DNA from: Paenibacillus sp. JJ-223
GTDB taxonomy: Bacteria; Bacillota; Bacilli; Paenibacillales; Paenibacillaceae
Direction of reading: 5' to 3'
DNA: 64,000 bases
Assembly: GCF_927798175.1 (NCBI RefSeq)
Contig: NZ_CAKMMP010000021.1
Coordinates: forward strand, 1-64,000
Under the pieces are notes generated by a model. It did not search any database and was not told where the DNA came from. It saw only the letters and a program-made list of their open reading frames with translations. Both the position numbers and the translations under genes were made by a program. This document shows positions 53,751-63,474 of the stretch, in pieces. Position 1 is the first letter of the stretch; the number at the start of each line of letters is the position of its first letter.

Positions 53751-56700
53751 TTACAACTCCCAAAACGCCTTATCCCGCATCCAAATCGGCTGTCCCGATC
53801 CAGCTTTTACAATACTATAGTGCTTCTGCAGCGACTTAATTCGGTTCATAATGTTATCTTCTTCTAACTTGCTTTGCGTACCGAATACCATTCGAATTTC
53901 TTTGGCAGACATTTCGGATACGTTATGCACAATCCAAGTCAAGATATAGTTTGCATAATCATTATCTGAAGTAGAGAAATGACTCAGGAACTGTGTAGAT
54001 AGAATCGTTCCTACACCGTACTCCCGCCCTTCTTTCAGAATCTTCTTGATGGAATTGAAATCTTTACTAAGGAAGTTATCTGCCTCATCGACCAAGATCA
54101 TTCGTGTAATCTCACGATATGGCCCATCAATTGCACTATGTCCGAACATTTGCATCTGACTATAGAAAACATCAAGCGTAATCGAAACCACTAGGTTCTG
54201 AATGCTCTCACTATAGCCAGACAAGTTAATGACTGTGATTCCATCAATCATATCGAACAGTGAGATCGTTTTGGACGAGTCTGTTTCGAACACTTCTGTC
54301 TCATACAGCTCCTTAAGGGCTGCGTACAAGGAATCGACTTTTGCATTTTCTCTCCCAGCATAAAGTTCATATACGTCGCTCATCGTAGGAGCAGGCAAAT
54401 TCCAAGTCGTAGAATCACCTTTCACAATCCCCTTCTTAGCATAAGCTTCCATCATCAGATCCTTCAGAGTAATTGCTTGAACCTGTCCGAGATTGAAAGA
54501 TCGTACAATCGTATCTGTTAGAGAGTTGCTTGTATGAAGCGGCAACAAAGGTTTAATCGGTTCGGCCATATACAAAGATAACGGATTAAACGGCAAATGA
54601 TGCAAATTATATACTTTAGCATTTGTTTTCTCCGTAAAGTCGGCCTTAATATAATCTCCTTTATAGTCGAAGATTAATATCCCGATGGGTGTGTGGTTCA
54701 CATTATCATAACTATTTCGACTCAGCTGGGTGATGAGAGATTTCGTAAACTGCGTCTTCCCTGTACCCATCGTTCCAATGATTCCAGTATTGGTGTGCAT
54801 GATTTTATCCGTAGACGTAGGGAACCATTTCACCTCTTCATCCGACGTAGCTTTATGTCCAAATAATACTTCTAAAGGTTTACTTTGTTTTTCTTGTTCT
54901 TCTTGAACCTCATTATGAGTTTCCCGGGCTAAATCTACCACCGGTGCACTCGCTTCGTTAACAGTAGTGGTTGCTGCCACTTCACTTTGACCTGCATCAT
55001 ACGAATTATTACTCTCTGCAGCAATAAAACCTGCTTCTTCAGTTGATGAGAATGATTCATAATCATTCTTTGAATACTTATAGAGATTACTCAATAATTG
55101 CTCAGGAGACAGGTCCCCTTGATTACTCTGAATATACTCCTTCATCTCTTCTACACTTTTGAGGATGAATTCATATCCGCTCTGTTCAGGATAATCAAAG
55201 ATCATCACATCATCGCTTACTCTAACATCGGTAAACACAACATCTTTCTTAAATGAAATTACTGCACCTTGTCCAATGTATTGATCTAATGTATTTACAA
55301 TAGTGTAATTATCATTAAGAAGGCGTTCACGAACATCTGAATCCGTAATCTGGCTCCACATCTGTTCTGGCCATACCGAATAAAGTTTCATTTTTTCTGC
55401 ACTCGCAATCGCCAGTTGCATAAAGAAATTTCGGTAGAGAACCGCTTGAAAGCTTTCGTCATCTGTTAAAAATTCCACTAACAATTGTTGTGTCTCTTTA
55501 ACTTGTTCTACTGCCTTATCTTGCACTTTGGCTCCATTATGGCCGATCTTTACTTCAATCGGGTAAAAATGAACAAACAATTCCTCTTCTTGCAGCTCGA
55601 TTCCAATAAATAATAAGTCATCACTGTAGGAACCAAATCTCCCCAGCTTTCTCGCAGAGAATAGTCCTTCTGATTGTCGAAGGCCTGTTCCGCCTGAAAT
55701 CCTAAGGATCTCTTCCATTGAAATTGGAATCCAGATAATTTCACGATGTGCATAAGCAGCGAGCGCGAGTTTTACCGCAGAAAGAATACTGATCTTTTCT
55801 TTTGGGAAATAATTCTTCTGCGCCAACAAACGAAGCAGCCAATTACCATTAATGGCATTAAAGAAATTAATAATTGGAGGCAACATCTGATCTTCAACGT
55901 AAATTCTCTGATGTCCAAGGAACTCTTTGATGAGGCGTTGATATTGTTGAGAACGTCTGGTCACCGTGATCGCATCAAATCCGCTAGAGGACGTATATTG
56001 GTCACTATAATGAATAACAAGCAAATCCTTCTGTGTATCACTATTCTTAAAGAAACTCAAATCCACTTTTGGTTCAATAAATGTAACCCAATGTGCAGAA
56101 TCATATACCTGATCCAGTTGTTGCTTGTGATTAGCCGAAATCGCTGTAACAATATTGATATCCTCTTGGTAATTATCCAGGGTTCTAGCCACTCTCAGTA
56201 AAGAATTTAGCTTAGGTACCATTTTTAAAAGCGGCGCTTCTTGTGTAGGATAGTATCTGGTTCCGAATCCTGTCTTATAATCCTCGTTAATAAATACGGA
56301 GGGAATCCCCGAGACAAGGCCAAATAAAGATACTCCTGTTATAATTTCGGAAGCATTACTTGTAGCAATCTGCTCAATTTTATTCATCTGATAAAAAGTG
56401 ATATGGCTATATTCATAAGTAGACGTATCCGTGCTCTTAGAATAGAATCTTACCTTTTCCCGGAAAATATTCAATAATTCTTCCGGGTGATAACCATCCA
56501 GTTCCAATTTAAGATTAAAATGTTTGGCTATTTCTTCAGCATCTGAATACTGCGACATCTCTTCAAATACATTGTTAATTCCTTTTTCAGCATAGATGTA
56601 AATCTCGATTGGCAAAAGATTTGCCTTCTCCAGGTTGTCTTTCAATTGTTTCTTGTAGTATTCAAAAAGGCCTTGAAGTATTTCCTGACAGTCTCCCATA

Positions 56701-58979
56701 TTAATCGTATTTATCTTCAGTGGTGCCCGACGATCCAATTCGAAAAGATATCCAAAATGCCCAGTGAACTCTTCAATTTTCTCCTGTACCAGCTTGTTCA
56801 CAAAGATTTTGGAGGATTCGAACCTCGGTAAACTTTGATCAATATATGAGGCCCACTCATATGAATCCGTCATCTCAATCGCCTTATACAGTTTGGAATT
56901 GAAATGGACATAAGGCAGCAAGTTCGTCGGTCTCATGGAGTGCAATAATTCCTCATTAATCGGTTCGTCTCCAACCAACTGGTTTAATTGTATTTGGTAT
57001 GCCAAATTAAGAGGATGCAATGGCGTGAATAGCCATTCCGGATTTCCATGTCCCCTTTGAATTGTTCCAACCAAAACAAGATCTCGTTGACTCTGATTGA
57101 GTGATTGTCCATTTTGTAATTGCTCTAGTTCATGCATATATGCATCAATATAATTTTTGGCTAGTGAAATATAATCCTCATCCAAATACGCTAAGCTAGG
57201 AAGCAAATTGTTGGTCCTAAAATAGCGAAGGAGATCACAATATGCCTCTTTTAAAGGTTCTGAAACCGATATAGACTCAGGCACGATCTCTCCTAAATTG
57301 TCTTCAGAGAAATACAAGTGATTAGTTTCCAGTAATTTTCGTTCTCTTTCTAAACTACGTTTAAACTCTCCCTGTGCAAAGGTCTCTCTTGTACCTTGGA
57401 CAATTTTCATTTTTTCATTCTCAATACGGTACGTAAAATGCTCTTGCTTTTCACGTTTCAATTTCCATACACTGAATCCACCGATTGGAACGGGTCGCTC
57501 AACCTGATCCTGTACTGCAAAAGGAATATTTGTATGCGGCAGTTGAATATTAAAGTAGATAAGTTCCTCGTCGCTATTGTTCTCCTCACTACGAGAAACA
57601 ACGAGCTCCTGATCTTCCGTAATATCAAATGTACTTTGGGATTCGACAAGATTAACTTTGATGATCTCAGCAGCATCTTTGTTAAAGAACCAATGTTCCT
57701 CATCTGAATTGATTAAAAGACAGGAACCTTTGGACTTGGATAAGTTGATAGCGTATGAAGTTTGGATCGTTTGGAGAACTTTGGCATTTGTCTCCACAAC
57801 AGTGATCCTGAACTCGTATGCAGGAGATACCTCTGTTTTGTATTTCAATCCGTAAAACGTAGTTTGACCAATTTCATGTTTCAAATGCACACGAATCTTT
57901 TTGCCTGCTTGTTCAACTTGTATAGGATGTTTGATTTTAGTCTCATTAATATATTGGTTTTTAATAAAATCATTAAAGGCAAATTCAATAGTAATCTGCT
58001 CTTTTTGCTCAGGGTTAAATATAATAATGTTTCTTTTGCGTTGTTTGCTCTTTGTTTCTCCATCCGCTCTTTCCCAGTACTCCAAGCCTTCTACTGTCAG
58101 TTTTTTGCTTGCCTCTAAGTATTCTAGTCCTTTTCCTTCTAATTTCTTTTGATTTGATCTTCTCACCGAGCCAAAATCAACATTTTGCCATGTTTCTGGT
58201 TCGGAAAGTACTTTTACTCCCTGATCGTCAAAATGACGTTCCAAGCTTGTTTCTACAGCGCCATGTTGGTGGGCAAGTTCTACATCACTATAAAGCGAAT
58301 GGTTTTCTTTTAGCCTCTCTTTGATTTCTTTAGGCGTTCTGGGCGTGTTAAACAACTCAGCATCGTAAAAAAGGCCGAAATTTTTATATTCATATGCCTC
58401 AAGCTTTTCATTGTTTAAAACGGTAAGTATATTTTCATAGTCAAATAGGGTCACCTTCTCATGCAGCCCTTGTTGTGCTTTCATTGACTCTATAGAAAAA
58501 TTAAGCACTTGCTTCTCTTCTAATGATAAATTAGATTGTTTCATCATTTCTTGAAGGTCTTTTTCAATGGAATCAATATGGAATGGCATACCCTCTTTTG
58601 AAAATGAGGTCATTCCTTGAACTAAGCTATCCAAGTTAGAATTATGGATCAAGAGCATCGCCAAATCTGCAAATGGCTCTTCTCGAATCCCAACTTTATT
58701 ACGTAATGTTGTCAGGAAGTCAGGAGTAATTTCTTCAATGTTTGATGCAATCAATACTTTTGTTTGGCCGTAATCTAAAGTTTGGGACTGATAAAATCCA
58801 TCCTCCGTTGACATGGAAAAGGGACTGATTCTTTCTACATTCTTGATTTCGTTAACTAGATTTAAGACCTGTTCATCACGCTCAAATTGAATATGATACT
58901 TTTCTCCTGGCTGAATGTTGACTCCGCTCAAAAAACGATCAATGAGATGAGCAAGATAACTATAAAAATGCTTTGACAT
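53751..58979 (-). CDS. dptH: DptH (DndH), restriction ATPase of the Dnd system
   Basis: A very large protein, ~1742 aa. The N-terminal ~1,300 residues hold no simple motif. The C-terminal HerA/FtsK-like ATPase has Walker A IIGTMGTGKTQF (about 1402) and Walker B MILVDEADNFLS (about 1628). An acidic, low-complexity bridge (about 1325-1375, EEQEKQSKP) precedes the ATPase. DptF, G and H together restrict DNA that lacks the phosphorothioate. The start at 58979 (MSKHFYSYL) follows GGGGATG and overlaps the end of dptG by 20 bases. Confidence 0.93.
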   Translation of the reverse strand: MSKHFYSYLAHLIDRFLSGVNIQPGEKYHIQFERDEQVLNLVNEIKNVERISPFSMSTEDGFYQSQTLDYGQTKVLIASNIEEITPDFLTTLRNKVGIREEPFADLAMLLIHNSNLDSLVQGMTSFSKEGMPFHIDSIEKDLQEMMKQSNLSLEEKQVLNFSIESMKAQQGLHEKVTLFDYENILTVLNNEKLEAYEYKNFGLFYDAELFNTPRTPKEIKERLKENHSLYSDVELAHQHGAVETSLERHFDDQGVKVLSEPETWQNVDFGSVRRSNQKKLEGKGLEYLEASKKLTVEGLEYWERADGETKSKQRKRNIIIFNPEQKEQITIEFAFNDFIKNQYINETKIKHPIQVEQAGKKIRVHLKHEIGQTTFYGLKYKTEVSPAYEFRITVVETNAKVLQTIQTSYAINLSKSKGSCLLINSDEEHWFFNKDAAEIIKVNLVESQSTFDITEDQELVVSRSEENNSDEELIYFNIQLPHTNIPFAVQDQVERPVPIGGFSVWKLKREKQEHFTYRIENEKMKIVQGTRETFAQGEFKRSLERERKLLETNHLYFSEDNLGEIVPESISVSEPLKEAYCDLLRYFRTNNLLPSLAYLDEDYISLAKNYIDAYMHELEQLQNGQSLNQSQRDLVLVGTIQRGHGNPEWLFTPLHPLNLAYQIQLNQLVGDEPINEELLHSMRPTNLLPYVHFNSKLYKAIEMTDSYEWASYIDQSLPRFESSKIFVNKLVQEKIEEFTGHFGYLFELDRRAPLKINTINMGDCQEILQGLFEYYKKQLKDNLEKANLLPIEIYIYAEKGINNVFEEMSQYSDAEEIAKHFNLKLELDGYHPEELLNIFREKVRFYSKSTDTSTYEYSHITFYQMNKIEQIATSNASEIITGVSLFGLVSGIPSVFINEDYKTGFGTRYYPTQEAPLLKMVPKLNSLLRVARTLDNYQEDINIVTAISANHKQQLDQVYDSAHWVTFIEPKVDLSFFKNSDTQKDLLVIHYSDQYTSSSGFDAITVTRRSQQYQRLIKEFLGHQRIYVEDQMLPPIINFFNAINGNWLLRLLAQKNYFPKEKISILSAVKLALAAYAHREIIWIPISMEEILRISGGTGLRQSEGLFSARKLGRFGSYSDDLLFIGIELQEEELFVHFYPIEVKIGHNGAKVQDKAVEQVKETQQLLVEFLTDDESFQAVLYRNFFMQLAIASAEKMKLYSVWPEQMWSQITDSDVRERLLNDNYTIVNTLDQYIGQGAVISFKKDVVFTDVRVSDDVMIFDYPEQSGYEFILKSVEEMKEYIQSNQGDLSPEQLLSNLYKYSKNDYESFSSTEEAGFIAAESNNSYDAGQSEVAATTTVNEASAPVVDLARETHNEVQEEQEKQSKPLEVLFGHKATSDEEVKWFPTSTDKIMHTNTGIIGTMGTGKTQFTKSLITQLSRNSYDNVNHTPIGILIFDYKGDYIKADFTEKTNAKVYNLHHLPFNPLSLYMAEPIKPLLPLHTSNSLTDTIVRSFNLGQVQAITLKDLMMEAYAKKGIVKGDSTTWNLPAPTMSDVYELYAGRENAKVDSLYAALKELYETEVFETDSSKTISLFDMIDGITVINLSGYSESIQNLVVSITLDVFYSQMQMFGHSAIDGPYREITRMILVDEADNFLSKDFNSIKKILKEGREYGVGTILSTQFLSHFSTSDNDYANYILTWIVHNVSEMSAKEIRMVFGTQSKLEEDNIMNRIKSLQKHYSIVKAGSGQPIWMRDKAFWEL

Positions 58980-60348
58980 AAATGGCATCCCCACTATCAC
59001 TTTTTTTCTCTAACAGGTTTAGCTTTTCAAAGTATTCAATAATAGATACTTGAGTATCTCTGTCATAAATAATTCCTCTTGTTTCGAATTCTTCAAAAAG
59101 TTTTTTCAGCCTGATTTTAGGCTCATTTTTAATGATGACTTTTGTAAGGAATAATAAATAATCCGTATCCAGGATCAACATTTTTCCAGATCTTCCCCGG
59201 GATTTGAGAAAAGATTTCTGACAAAAATGTATAAACCACGTCTTATATTCGTTATACGGCTTTGAGCGAAAAGTATTATTAAATTGGTAATCGATCATCT
59301 GAAACAATGTAGATAATTTGTTCAATACCGGTAGATCATATTGTTCTGAATTGAAATTCATTTGAGCCCACTTTACATCGGATAGCCCTTCCCGATATTG
59401 TTCTATTACCTCTTCTACAACCTTCTCAATTTCTTCGATCTCTTCAACATTACGATTACGAATAAATTCTGCAATCTCATGATAGGAATAAATTTGCCCT
59501 TCTTCCTCCACGGACATATTAAGCATTTTAAGAAAATTTACGTGAGTAAACATTCGACTGATGGATCTCTCAATATTTTTCCATCCATATTCGTAACTAA
59601 CACGAGTTTTCGATAGTCTCTCTTCTTCTTCAAATGTAAAATAAATCGGTATTACACCCTTCTCGTGTTTGGTGAAGAGATGTTCATTTCTTCGTGACAT
59701 TTGAGTGATATAGAAAAAGTAATAGTACGATAGCAATTTTTCAAATTGTTGTGTAAATAAATCTTGTTTTGTTGCCAGCCATTCAAAATCAGAAGCAAAT
59801 AATTCCGACACTTCCGGCAGCAATACTGCATATTTTTTAGATCGGCCGTTGGAATCTTGTAGTTCAGGCAACGCACTAAATATCAATGAACTCATCAAAT
59901 CGTCAGTTTGTATTTCCTTATCGCTAATATTCCAAGTCTCCTTACCATTCCACAACACTACATAAAGAAACTCGGCTAACTTTTTATTCTCATTTTCAAC
60001 CGTGTTAATGTAGTAGAGCGTCTGCGGATGGAATAAAAAGAGCTGATTATTCTCGTCAATGAATAACGTCTTAATCATCTGCTTGAATTCATTCTTTTGA
60101 CTTACATTCTCGAATTCAATCGAATCAAGCACCGCTTCAACTAATTGTTCTGGGTTTGCCTCTGAAGACATTTTCTTTTGTCCTACCAAGCGCAAAAACT
60201 CACCGATCACTTCTCTAAAATTAAACTGCGTGTCTTTAAACTTCGTATTGTAGGGCAAAATCTCAACAGGCAATTTAGGATTGTGTCTAATGGATGTTTC
60301 AAATTTAAACTTATCCTTGATCTCCTGTAGATTCAACTTATAATCCAT
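58960..60348 (-). CDS. dptG: DptG (DndG), restriction subunit of the Dnd system
   Basis: A ~462-aa protein of the DptG family (MDYKLNLQEIKDKFKFETSIRHNPKLPVEILPYNTKFKDTQ). No catalytic motif is visible. Helix-rich segments and a C-terminal winged-helix-like region (LFEEFETRGIIYDRDTQVSIIEYFEKLNLLEKKSD) suggest a DNA-contacting or scaffold role. The start at 60348 follows GGAGATG. It begins four bases after the dptF stop and overlaps dptH, so F, G and H are one transcript. Confidence 0.9.
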   Translation of the reverse strand: MDYKLNLQEIKDKFKFETSIRHNPKLPVEILPYNTKFKDTQFNFREVIGEFLRLVGQKKMSSEANPEQLVEAVLDSIEFENVSQKNEFKQMIKTLFIDENNQLFLFHPQTLYYINTVENENKKLAEFLYVVLWNGKETWNISDKEIQTDDLMSSLIFSALPELQDSNGRSKKYAVLLPEVSELFASDFEWLATKQDLFTQQFEKLLSYYYFFYITQMSRRNEHLFTKHEKGVIPIYFTFEEEERLSKTRVSYEYGWKNIERSISRMFTHVNFLKMLNMSVEEEGQIYSYHEIAEFIRNRNVEEIEEIEKVVEEVIEQYREGLSDVKWAQMNFNSEQYDLPVLNKLSTLFQMIDYQFNNTFRSKPYNEYKTWFIHFCQKSFLKSRGRSGKMLILDTDYLLFLTKVIIKNEPKIRLKKLFEEFETRGIIYDRDTQVSIIEYFEKLNLLEKKSDSGDAIYVKAFL

Positions 60349-60352
60349 ATTT

Positions 60353-62134
60353 TCACATCTCCGTAAATGAATATTGGTTAAATAAATCATCGTAAGTCAA
60401 ACGATATCTTTGCGACTTCCCAAACTTCTTACTCTCGAAAATAAGCTCATTTCTATCGTTGCCTTTACTACTAAGTTGATCAATAAATTCAACAAACTTA
60501 ATAAATTGAAACTTATCTTTTTTGTTCGGCCGGTAACCATTTTTGATTCGAATTAGCAAAGAATATAATGAAAAGTCAATGTCAATTTCAACAGGTTCTC
60601 CCCCTTTTGGCCTAAATGCAATCGTAAGCATAGGAAGGAATTTCATTAATGTCTCTTCTTGACGTGGTTCAACACGCTCTAGGGCAGGTTCGATTTCTAA
60701 TTTTTGTAGTGCATAATAGTGGGTTTGCGGTTGGCCAATTTGAACATAAATTAGTCCACCATGCCCCTCACCATTCCATTTATAAATAGCATCACGCACA
60801 TCTTCCCTATAAAGCTTGGATAACTTACTCCAAGATTTCCTATTCCAATGGAATAAATAATTCATATATTGATCATAAACTTGATCATCAAACGAATTAT
60901 GCGGTTCCTTAGGAACTAGGTAGTACAGATAAACGAATAATTTAATCAATTCATTCTTAAAGGAGTTACTCTTTTTGTCCTCGCTCTTCCAAGGAGAGTT
61001 TGGAAGCAGTGATTTCGCGAAATAGGGTGCACGGTTTACATCAATGTATTGGCTAAATAAATAAGCACCATCTTTTCGGGATCTAAAATCGATCAAATGT
61101 TTATCAAGCAACTCTGTCCGATATTGTGTTGGATTAATATGATTAATCGCTTGATGAATCGCAGATGCATCTTCTCGATCAAATAATTGAAATGGCAGCA
61201 AACATGCTGTGTACGATTGAAAGTCTTGATTCTGAATCAATTCCATTAACTTCTCATGTTCTACATTGTCCATGGAGGAAGGAACGATTATATTGTAAAT
61301 AAAATCAAGCAAGGCTCGCGTTGAAATGATCAACTTTTCTTTGACCATGGCTTGGATCAATAAATCTATTATTTTTTCTTGAATATCGTCATGTTGTAAC
61401 AACTCATAATTTTGGATGATCGGATTTTTTTGAGCAATTTCAGAATTTTCGTTCTTTTCTCTAAGATAAGCTTGGTAAAATGGGTTATAATCAGATCTCT
61501 GAGTGATTTTCTGGAGAATCCCTTTAATATAACTCGATCGAGGCCCATTTTCCGTCAGTTCGTACATATGATAATCACTAAAATTAACATATTTGAAAAT
61601 ATGATCATCCACCGACTCTTCTTCGACCATAATGGAGTCCATAATTTTCTTCGCATGAACATAGTTTTTCAGTCGTGTAAAACTCTTTCCTTCATCAGAA
61701 TCTATGAAGTTATTCAATGCGCCAAGATTAATTGCCAAGACGATATTTAATTTCTGCTCTTTCTCAATCTCCTCGTCTAAAAAAGGCTTTAGTACCTCGG
61801 CCAAAGTTTCAATTGAAGTTTTCCGCGGTGAAAAGCTCTCTGTAGCGTCATTATGTAAATAGAAACGATCAGAATCAGCTAAAAAAGCATATTTATTTTT
61901 TAAGAAGGAGAGGATATGCGATTTACCATCACCAACCCCACCACATACCAAGATCAATTGAGCTTGATTGGATTGATTAGCAGCATTAATATGACGCTCA
62001 AGTTCTTCTTCTACTGGCCTCTGAACATGCATATATTTTTTAAATTCGCTGAAACCTTCCAAATTTTCGACAGCTTCTTTTGAGGACTGTTTACAGCGTT
62101 TTAGAACATCAATGAAATGAATATCGGTAGACAT
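60353..62134 (-). CDS. dptF: DptF (DndF), restriction ATPase subunit of the Dnd system
   Basis: A ~593-aa P-loop protein with Walker A CGGVGDGKSH at about 64-73, in QLILVCGGVGDGKSHIL. The N-terminal FIDVLKRCKQSSKEAVENL and SEFKKYMHVQRPVEEELERHI are DptF hallmarks. It is the first gene of the restriction operon. The ATG at 62134 follows GGGGGATTTTT; an ATG 18 bases upstream overlaps that site. Confidence 0.93.
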   Translation of the reverse strand: MSTDIHFIDVLKRCKQSSKEAVENLEGFSEFKKYMHVQRPVEEELERHINAANQSNQAQLILVCGGVGDGKSHILSFLKNKYAFLADSDRFYLHNDATESFSPRKTSIETLAEVLKPFLDEEIEKEQKLNIVLAINLGALNNFIDSDEGKSFTRLKNYVHAKKIMDSIMVEEESVDDHIFKYVNFSDYHMYELTENGPRSSYIKGILQKITQRSDYNPFYQAYLREKNENSEIAQKNPIIQNYELLQHDDIQEKIIDLLIQAMVKEKLIISTRALLDFIYNIIVPSSMDNVEHEKLMELIQNQDFQSYTACLLPFQLFDREDASAIHQAINHINPTQYRTELLDKHLIDFRSRKDGAYLFSQYIDVNRAPYFAKSLLPNSPWKSEDKKSNSFKNELIKLFVYLYYLVPKEPHNSFDDQVYDQYMNYLFHWNRKSWSKLSKLYREDVRDAIYKWNGEGHGGLIYVQIGQPQTHYYALQKLEIEPALERVEPRQEETLMKFLPMLTIAFRPKGGEPVEIDIDFSLYSLLIRIKNGYRPNKKDKFQFIKFVEFIDQLSSKGNDRNELIFESKKFGKSQRYRLTYDDLFNQYSFTEM

Positions 62135-62168
62135 AAAAATCCCCCAAAACACTTATTTTTAAAACAAC

Positions 62169-62204
62169 AAAAAAAGACACAGCTCTTCCCTAGGAACCAT
62201 GTCT
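62169..62204 (-). terminator. Terminator-like hairpin (attenuator) in the dptF leader
   Basis: On the minus strand the segment 62204-62176 folds with outer arms GACA/TGTC and inner pairs (about ten pairs, three G-U), followed by a run of seven T (62175-62169). It lies just ahead of the dptF ribosome binding site, where it could cut transcription short. Confidence 0.5.
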
Positions 62205-62218
62205 CTCACAATAATTTG

Positions 62219-62230
62219 TTACACGTGTAA
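62219..62230. promoter_or_regulatory. TTAC-N4-GTAA palindrome upstream of dptF
   Basis: TTACACGTGTAA is a perfect 12-bp palindrome with the same half sites as TTACGTACGTAA at 45493-45504 before dndB. It lies about 85 bp before the dptF start, above the attenuator. The remainder of 62231-62527 is AT-rich promoter DNA without a credible gene. Confidence 0.45.
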
Positions 62231-62527
62231 TAGACCATGCCTTGGTCCCGCATACATGAAGTTCAAATACTATATGAAAAGAGCTTGCAACTTTGCGAAT
62301 CGTAAAACTACACAATATAACTTTTATAGGATAAATATACCACAGTTATGGTTCTTAAGATATATCATAAAAAATCAATAACATCATTGCTCAGTCTTCT
62401 CCATTCAAAATTATAATGATACTTGATAAAGTTGCTAAAATAGAGAAACTATATAAGTTAAATCCCGGATGTGGTATGCACCAGGGCAATCCGTACATCT
62501 GCTAGATGATCGGTAATCCATTTGACA

Positions 62528-62854
62528 CTAAGCTTCGTCGACATCGATCAAATACACCCGTTCCTGAAATCCGCCGTGCGCCTCGGCTTTGTCCGCCCGC
62601 AACTTGTCCAGCTGTGCCGCATTCGCGCCGTGCACTTCAGCCAGAGAGCGAATTACTTCCAGCATATCGGCGAGTTCCTCCAATGCTTCCTGATCGTTCT
62701 TTGCGCTAAAGTATTCGTCAGACTCCTCGTGCAGCTTCATGCGCAGCTCTTGCTTGTACTCTTCCGGGTCCAAAATGCGTGTGCGGCATTCTTTCCCTGA
62801 TGAAGTGATGATGTGGGGGATCTTATCCCGCACCAATTTGTTGTATATAGGCAT
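62528..62854 (-). CDS. MazG-like nucleotide pyrophosphohydrolase
   Basis: A 108-aa all-alpha NTP pyrophosphatase of the MazG/PRA-PH superfamily. It begins YNKLVRDKIPHII, a strong signature for the phosphoribosyl-ATP pyrophosphohydrolase-like house-cleaning group, and has the metal-binding ELADMLEVI helix (about 61-69) with LHEESDEY before it. It probably removes abnormal NTPs. AAAGGATG precedes the ATG. Base composition returns to the GC level of the core genome here. Confidence 0.88.
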   Translation of the reverse strand: MPIYNKLVRDKIPHIITSSGKECRTRILDPEEYKQELRMKLHEESDEYFSAKNDQEALEELADMLEVIRSLAEVHGANAAQLDKLRADKAEAHGGFQERVYLIDVDEA

Positions 62855-63044
62855 AAGGCAACATCCTTTCTATAAAGAGGTTGTTGGGGCAGAACGCCAC
62901 AATATCCATTTTTGCCATTATACCATTTACCATAGGAAAGGAAGTCGGTTAACAAGGGGAGAGGAAGGAAACATAACAGGCGTTGAGTTCAGCTTCTTTA
63001 GCTAGGCTAGGTATTTACTATTCTCAAATTATTATTTTACTAAT

Positions 63045-63422
63045 TTACTTATTAAAAGTTATATTTTCTTGCTCAGTCTCAATCAATTTATGATTAGAGA
63101 TTTGCCAGCATAGATCTTTCGCTCCATCGTGATCATCGATTAGAAAGTACCCCGTTATGTCGGAAATGGCAGCCATCTCTGATAGTTGCTTTCTCATAAA
63201 ATCAAGATAATACTCTCTAATATCGGCCCCATAAAACACATAAGCTGTCCAATTGATTTGTGTCTCCGGAAAAGTCCAACCTGACTGGTACATTTCTAAT
63301 TTGCTCTTGTCCAGTAAAGCATCATTATAATTCTCGGTATAATCATCCCGAATCTTTCTAACCTCGTGCACAGTTTGTTCATCGCACTCTAACCAACCTC
63401 TAACAGATACATACTTTCCCAT
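63045..63422 (-). CDS. Putative immunity protein of a decayed toxin
   Basis: A 125-aa soluble, acidic protein (MGKYVSVRGWLECDEQTVHEVRKI; INWTAYVFYGADIREYYLDFMR; TGYFLIDDHDGAKDLCWQI). I do not know a named family with certainty. It lies 52 bases after the remnant of a nuclease-like reading frame on the same strand, the usual arrangement of a contact-toxin C-terminus followed by its immunity gene. The 62855-63044 gap before it has no gene. Confidence 0.5.
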   Translation of the reverse strand: MGKYVSVRGWLECDEQTVHEVRKIRDDYTENYNDALLDKSKLEMYQSGWTFPETQINWTAYVFYGADIREYYLDFMRKQLSEMAAISDITGYFLIDDHDGAKDLCWQISNHKLIETEQENITFNK

Positions 63423-63474
63423 CCTAATCCTCCAGCTATTCTAACTATAATCCCCTTTTCCTCTAAATATTTTC

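Noticed and set aside
62180..62250. Possible T-box or other riboswitch before dptF
   Set aside because: The AGGAACCATG and TAGACCATG phrases do not form the conserved T-box elements; the palindrome plus attenuator explains the structure better.
62199..62381. 60-aa plus-strand frame upstream of dptF
   Set aside because: Lies in the dptF promoter/leader region, with cysteine- and tyrosine-rich composition and no ribosome binding site.
44001..62527. Integrase, tRNA attachment site or flanking direct repeats for the Dnd island
   Set aside because: None could be seen at either boundary; the mechanism of acquisition remains open.
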